From Enterobacteriaceae bacterium UBA5654 (GTDB lineage Bacteria > Pseudomonadota > Gammaproteobacteria > Enterobacterales > Enterobacteriaceae), in assembly GCA_002421005.1 (NCBI GenBank), contig DIJC01000023.1, forward strand, positions 102,896-138,964: 36,069 nucleotides of DNA, read 5' to 3'. Below are positions 32,344-36,069 of this stretch, in pieces. The notes under the pieces are model-generated. The model ran no database searches and was not told the DNA's origin. It worked only from the letters and a program-made list of their open reading frames with translations. Both the position numbers and the translations under genes were made by a program. Numbering within the stretch: the first letter of the stretch is position 1; the number at the start of each line of letters is the position of its first letter.

Positions 32344-32469
32344 CCGCATACGGGATTTTACTTCCCAGTCAAGAAAACTTATCTTATTCCCACTTTTTTG
32401 GTCGCTGGCGTTGCCTTTATCGGGGTGAATGCTGGCGACGACATTCGTTAGCTTGATTTCAGGATAAAT

Positions 32470-35097
32470 ATGAGCAAGAGCACCGCTGAGATCCGTCAGG
32501 CGTTTCTCGATTTTTTCCATAGTAAGGGACATCAGGTGGTTGCCAGCAGCTCCCTGGTACCTCACAACGATCCGACGCTGCTGTTTACCAACGCCGGGAT
32601 GAACCAGTTCAAGGATGTATTCCTTGGGCTGGACAAGCGTAATTACTCCCGCGCGACCACCTCACAGCGCTGCGTGCGCGCGGGCGGTAAACATAACGAT
32701 CTGGAAAACGTCGGTTACACTGCACGTCACCATACCTTTTTTGAAATGCTGGGCAACTTTAGCTTCGGCGACTACTTCAAACATGAAGCCATCCAGTTCG
32801 CGTGGGAGCTGCTGACCGGTGAAAACTGGTTTGCGCTGCCGAAAGAGCGTCTGTGGGTCACCGTCTATGAAACCGATGATGAAGCGTATGCCATCTGGGA
32901 AAAAGACGTGGGCATTCCGGCAGAGCGCATTATCCGCATTGGCGACAATAAAGGCGCGCCGTATGCCTCCGACAACTTCTGGCAGATGGGCGACACCGGT
33001 CCTTGCGGTCCGTGCACCGAGATTTTCTACGATCACGGCGATCATATCTGGGGCGGCCCTCCGGGAAGCCCGGAAGAAGATGGCGATCGCTACATTGAGA
33101 TCTGGAACATCGTCTTTATGCAGTTCAACCGCCAGGCTGACGGCACTATGGAGCCGCTGCCAAAACCGTCTGTCGATACCGGCATGGGGCTGGAGCGCAT
33201 TACCGCCGTGCTGCAACACGTTAACTCTAACTACGAGATTGACCTGTTCCGCACCCTGATCGACGCGGTCGCGAAGGTGACCGGCGCAACCGATCTGAGC
33301 AACAAATCCCTGCGCGTGATCGCCGATCATATTCGTTCCTGTGCTTTCCTGATCGCTGACGGGGTGATCCCGTCGAATGAAAACCGGGGCTACGTGCTGC
33401 GTCGTATTATTCGCCGCGCCATCCGTCACGGTAATATGCTTGGCGCGAAAGATACCTTCTTCTATAAGCTGGTTGGCCCGCTGGTTGACGTCATGGGCGC
33501 TGCCGGTGAAGAGCTGAAGCGTCAGCAGGCGCAGGTTGAGCAGGTGCTGAAAACCGAAGAAGAGCAGTTTGCCCGCACGCTGGAGCGTGGCCTGGCGCTG
33601 CTTGATGAAGAGCTGGCGAAGCTCTCCGGCGATACGCTGGATGGCGAAACCGCGTTCCGTCTGTACGACACTTACGGCTTCCCGGTGGACCTGACGGCGG
33701 ACGTGTGCCGCGAGCGCAATATTAAAGTTGATGAAGACGGCTTTGAAGCCGCAATGGAAGCACAGCGTCGTCGCGCTCGTGAATCCAGCGGTTTTGGCGC
33801 TGACTATAACGCGATGATCCGCGTTGACGGCGCATCTGAATTTAAAGGCTACGAACACCTTGAGCTGAACGGCAACGTCACCGCACTGTTTATCGACGGT
33901 AAACCCGTTGACGCTATCAGCGCCGGTCAGCAGGCCGTGGTCGTGCTGGACGAAACGCCGTTCTACGGTGAATCCGGCGGCCAGGTCGGCGACAAAGGCG
34001 AACTGAAAGGCGCAGGCTTCAGCTTCGCGGTAGAAGATACCCAGAAATACGGTCAGGCAATTGGTCATCTCGGCAAACTCACCACCGGTTCGCTGAAAGT
34101 AGGCGATGCGGTGCAGGCTGACGTAGATGAAGAACGCCGTGCGCGCATTCGTCGTAACCACTCGGCAACGCACCTGATGCACGCGGCATTACGCCAGGTG
34201 CTCGGTACGCACGTTGCGCAGAAAGGTTCACTGGTGAATGATAAAGTCCTGCGTTTTGACTTCTCTCACTTTGAAGCCATGAAGCCTGCGGAAATCCGTG
34301 CGGTGGAAGATCTGGTTAACGCGCAAATCCGCCGCAACCTGCCGATTGAAACCAATATCATGGATCTCGACGCGGCACGCGAGAAGGGCGCAATGGCGCT
34401 GTTCGGCGAGAAATATGACGAGCGCGTACGCGTGCTGAGCATGGGCGACTTCTCCACCGAACTGTGCGGCGGTACACACGCCAGCCGGACGGGGGATATC
34501 GGTCTGTTCCGCATCGTGTCAGAATCCGGCACTGCAGCGGGCGTGCGTCGTATTGAAGCCGTCACCGGCGACGGCGCGATTGCCTCACTTCATGCCGAAA
34601 GCGACCAGTTGAATGACATCGCCCAGCTTCTGAAAGGCGACAGCCATAACCTGGGCGATAAAGTTCGCTCGGTGCTGGAGCGCACGCGTCAGCTGGAAAA
34701 AGAGCTGCAACAGCTGAAAGAGCAGGCTGCCGCGCAGGAGAGCGCAAATCTCTCCAGCAAGGCCGAAGAGATTAACGGCGTTAAGCTGCTGGTCAGCGAG
34801 CTGGCTGGCGTAGAGCCAAAAATGCTGCGGACGATGGTTGACGATCTTAAAAATCAGTTAGGCTCGACAATTGTGGTTCTGGCGACTGTGGCGGAAGGTA
34901 AGGTTTCTCTGATTGCGGGTGTATCAAAAGATGTCACCGATCGCGTAAAAGCAGGGGAACTGATCGGCATGGTGGCCCAGCAGGTCGGCGGGAAAGGCGG
35001 TGGACGTCCTGATATGGCACAAGCCGGTGGGACCGATGCGGCAGCGTTACCCGCAGCATTAGCCAGCGTTAAAGGCTGGGTAAGCGCAAAACTGTAA
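32470..35097 (+). CDS. alaS: Alanine--tRNA ligase
   Basis: AlaRS charges tRNA-Ala. The 875 residues match E. coli AlaS (876). The class II aminoacylation core begins MSKSTAEIRQAFLDFFHSKGH and includes the motif 2 region TSQRCVRAGGKHNDLENVG. The editing domain has the zinc-binding HSATHLMH (about 559-566) and CGGTHASRTGD. The C-terminal domain ends with GGKGGGRPDMAQAGG. The ATG has AGGA 5 bases upstream. The 126-base gap after recX must hold its promoter, where E. coli AlaRS represses its own gene. Confidence 0.97.
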   Translation: MSKSTAEIRQAFLDFFHSKGHQVVASSSLVPHNDPTLLFTNAGMNQFKDVFLGLDKRNYSRATTSQRCVRAGGKHNDLENVGYTARHHTFFEMLGNFSFGDYFKHEAIQFAWELLTGENWFALPKERLWVTVYETDDEAYAIWEKDVGIPAERIIRIGDNKGAPYASDNFWQMGDTGPCGPCTEIFYDHGDHIWGGPPGSPEEDGDRYIEIWNIVFMQFNRQADGTMEPLPKPSVDTGMGLERITAVLQHVNSNYEIDLFRTLIDAVAKVTGATDLSNKSLRVIADHIRSCAFLIADGVIPSNENRGYVLRRIIRRAIRHGNMLGAKDTFFYKLVGPLVDVMGAAGEELKRQQAQVEQVLKTEEEQFARTLERGLALLDEELAKLSGDTLDGETAFRLYDTYGFPVDLTADVCRERNIKVDEDGFEAAMEAQRRRARESSGFGADYNAMIRVDGASEFKGYEHLELNGNVTALFIDGKPVDAISAGQQAVVVLDETPFYGESGGQVGDKGELKGAGFSFAVEDTQKYGQAIGHLGKLTTGSLKVGDAVQADVDEERRARIRRNHSATHLMHAALRQVLGTHVAQKGSLVNDKVLRFDFSHFEAMKPAEIRAVEDLVNAQIRRNLPIETNIMDLDAAREKGAMALFGEKYDERVRVLSMGDFSTELCGGTHASRTGDIGLFRIVSESGTAAGVRRIEAVTGDGAIASLHAESDQLNDIAQLLKGDSHNLGDKVRSVLERTRQLEKELQQLKEQAAAQESANLSSKAEEINGVKLLVSELAGVEPKMLRTMVDDLKNQLGSTIVVLATVAEGKVSLIAGVSKDVTDRVKAGELIGMVAQQVGGKGGGRPDMAQAGGTDAAALPAALASVKGWVSAKL

Positions 35098-35454
35098 TAA
35101 CTATAAGCCGTTGCGGGCGCTGGGCTTTGCGCATTACGCGCTCTGCAACGGTACAATGACTATCCAGACCGGGCAGGTTGCGGTACGATTAGGATACGGT
35201 CACTTTCAGATACTTATCCAGGTAGATATCTGAACCGGGAACTAACATAGTACTTGCCGCTTTTATCGGGACGGTTTTATAACGATAAAGTCAGGTTGAA
35301 GTTGTGTATATCGGCTAAACTTACGTTTAACAGATTGTGATGCCGTGACTGCTTACACTTAACGTGTTTGTCATCGCTTACTATTTGGCGTTATATGACG
35401 GATAATGCCGGGATACAGAGAACCCGACTCTTATAATCTTTCAAGGAGCAAAGA
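35098..35454 (+). promoter_or_regulatory. alaS-csrA intergenic region and csrA leader
   Basis: This 357-base gap holds no gene. Just after alaS, arms CCGTTGC (35108-35114) and GCAACGG (35145-35151) enclose a structured loop that may end alaS transcription. Near csrA a TATAAT lies at 35432-35437. GGA motifs occur at 35400-35402, 35411-35413 and 35445-35447, the last within the Shine-Dalgarno AAGGAG. In E. coli csrA has several promoters and CsrA represses its own translation by binding GGA motifs in this leader; the motifs here fit that. Confidence 0.6.
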
Positions 35455-35640
35455 ATGCTGATTCTGACTCGTCGAGTTGGTGAAACCCTCATGATTGGGG
35501 ATGAGGTCACCGTGACAGTTTTAGGGGTGAAGGGCAACCAGGTACGCATCGGCGTAAACGCCCCAAAAGAAGTTTCTGTTCACCGTGAAGAGATCTATCA
35601 GCGTATCCAGGCTGAAAAATCCCAGCAGTCCAGTTACTAA
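35455..35640 (+). CDS. csrA: Carbon storage regulator CsrA
   Basis: CsrA is a dimeric RNA-binding protein that controls translation and stability of many mRNAs by binding GGA motifs. The 61 residues ([18 protein letters not shown] to AEKSQQSSY) appear identical to E. coli CsrA. The RNA-contact residues Leu4 and Arg44 (in VHREEI) are present. The ATG follows AAGGAGCAAAGA, whose GGA is also a likely autoregulatory site. Confidence 0.98.
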
Positions 35641-35646
35641 TGTTTC

Positions 35647-35670
35647 GCGTCTCGCCTGCGGGCGGGACGC
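35647..35670 (+). terminator. Hairpin downstream of csrA
   Basis: GCGTCTCGCC and GGCGGGACGC form a 10-base stem (one G-U pair) with a 4-base loop, 6 bases after the csrA stop. No T-run follows directly; the first one is about 20 bases on. It is the likely csrA terminator or 3' stabiliser. The rest of the 312-base gap to the tRNA shows only the tRNA promoter. Confidence 0.55.
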
Positions 35671-35863
35671 GGATCCTTCCTGCCGTAAATTTTTTCCTTC
35701 GTCCTCCTCCTGTTCCGCAATTTTTCTGTTTTAGCGCTCCGTTTATCGACATGCGAAATGGCCTTACTGGCAGAATTTTCCGTTGAAAAATCACCCTCTT
35801 TGCCGTTTTTGCAGGCTAATTGTGCGTGAAGTGTGCAAACGATAAAAGTGCGGGAAAAATTGT

Positions 35864-35891
35864 TTGACTTATAAGTCCCAGAAAGTAATAT
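35864..35891 (+). promoter_or_regulatory. Promoter of the tRNA-Ser/tRNA-Arg operon
   Basis: TTGACT (35864-35869) and TAATAT (35886-35891) are separated by 16 bases and followed by the GC-rich GTGCGCC discriminator typical of stringently controlled stable RNA promoters. It lies about 61 bases before the first tRNA. Confidence 0.75.
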
Positions 35892-35952
35892 GTGCGCCAC
35901 GCAGCGACGATGAGCAGAAACAAGTTCTTCGAAGCACTCGTAAGAGGCGTGT

Positions 35953-36045
35953 GGTGAGGTGGCCGAGAGGCTGAAGGCGCTCCCCTGCTAAGGGAGTATG
36001 CGGTCAAAAGCTGCATCCGGGGTTCGAATCCCCGCCTCACCGCCA
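35953..36045 (+). tRNA. serV: tRNA-Ser (anticodon GCU)
   Basis: This 93-base tRNA has acceptor arms GGTGAGG and CCTCACC, an anticodon stem CTCCC/GGGAG around loop CTGCTAA (anticodon GCT, reading AGC/AGU), a long variable arm typical of serine tRNAs, the T loop GGTTCGAATCC and an encoded GCCA 3' end. It appears identical to E. coli serV, which lies at the same place downstream of csrA. Confidence 0.97.
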
Positions 36046-36049
36046 TTTT

Positions 36050-36069
36050 GCATCCGTAGCTCAGCTGGA
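36050..36069 (+). tRNA. tRNA-Arg, 5' part only (cut by window end)
   Basis: GCATCCGTAGCTCAGCTGGA is the acceptor strand and D arm of the tRNA-Arg(ACG) type found after serV in E. coli (argV/argY/argZ/argQ). It starts 4 bases after tRNA-Ser. The anticodon lies outside the window, so identity rests on the 5' sequence and position. Confidence 0.85.

Noticed and set aside
32662..34182. 506-codon open frame on the minus strand.
   Set aside because: It lies wholly antisense to alaS, whose sequence is conserved in the other strand, and it matches no family I know.
1..36069. Insertion sequence, integrase or phage gene that could have mobilised the sugar cassette.
   Set aside because: No transposase, integrase or flanking direct duplication is visible in the window; only the palindromic arrays and AT-rich gap hint at past insertion.

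Overview
The window is chromosomal DNA from a member of the Enterobacteriaceae related to, but not, Escherichia coli; the context suggests an Enterobacter/Kosakonia/Klebsiella-like genus. The right half follows the E. coli backbone closely (srl operon, mltB, pncC, recA, recX, alaS, csrA, serV, argV-type tRNA). CsrA and tRNA-Ser appear identical to the E. coli versions as I remember them. Three features depart from E. coli K-12: fdhF sits between hydN and hypF, the norRVW block expected between hypF and gutQ is missing, and an extra metal ABC transporter lies between mltB and pncC. All family comparisons are from memory; no search was run.

Region 1 (1-10.8 kb, minus strand) is a six-gene carbohydrate cassette. 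In transcription order it holds a LacZ-type beta-galactosidase, a sugar-binding protein, two MalF/MalG-type permeases, a UgpC/MalK-type ATPase and a GH38 alpha-mannosidase. The two glycosidases have no export signal, so oligosaccharides would be imported and then cut in the cytoplasm. No regulator is visible inside the window. A palindrome-rich repeat array ends the cassette on the left and a 421-bp AT-rich gap separates it from ascB. Region 2 (11.2-15.4 kb) is the cryptic-type asc system: ascB and ascF leftward, ascG rightward, with a clear AscG operator and a CRP-like site between them.

Region 3 (15.4-20.5 kb) is hydN-fdhF-hypF behind a good sigma-54 promoter, serving formate hydrogenlyase and hydrogenase maturation. 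The fdhF copy encodes cysteine (TGC) at codon 140, where E. coli FdhF has selenocysteine (TGA). A second repeat array (20.5-20.9 kb) follows and occupies the place of norRVW. Region 4 (21.0-25.9 kb, minus strand) is the glucitol operon srlA-srlE-srlB-srlD-srlM-srlR-gutQ, with a terminator-like hairpin between srlD and srlM.

Region 5 (26.2-29.97 kb) is mltB, then a Zur-like box, an unannotated-looking 36-residue membrane peptide, and a metal ABC transporter (ATPase, permease, binding protein), all translationally coupled or closely spaced. Region 6 (30.1-36.07 kb) is pncC, recA with a perfectly palindromic SOS box, recX, alaS, csrA, tRNA-Ser(GCU) and the first 20 bases of a tRNA-Arg.

The observations most worth following are the cysteine-type FdhF, the 36-residue peptide that opens the Zur-boxed transporter operon, and the beta-galactosidase/alpha-mannosidase ABC cassette. 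The two related repeat arrays at the edges of gained or lost blocks are also worth a look.
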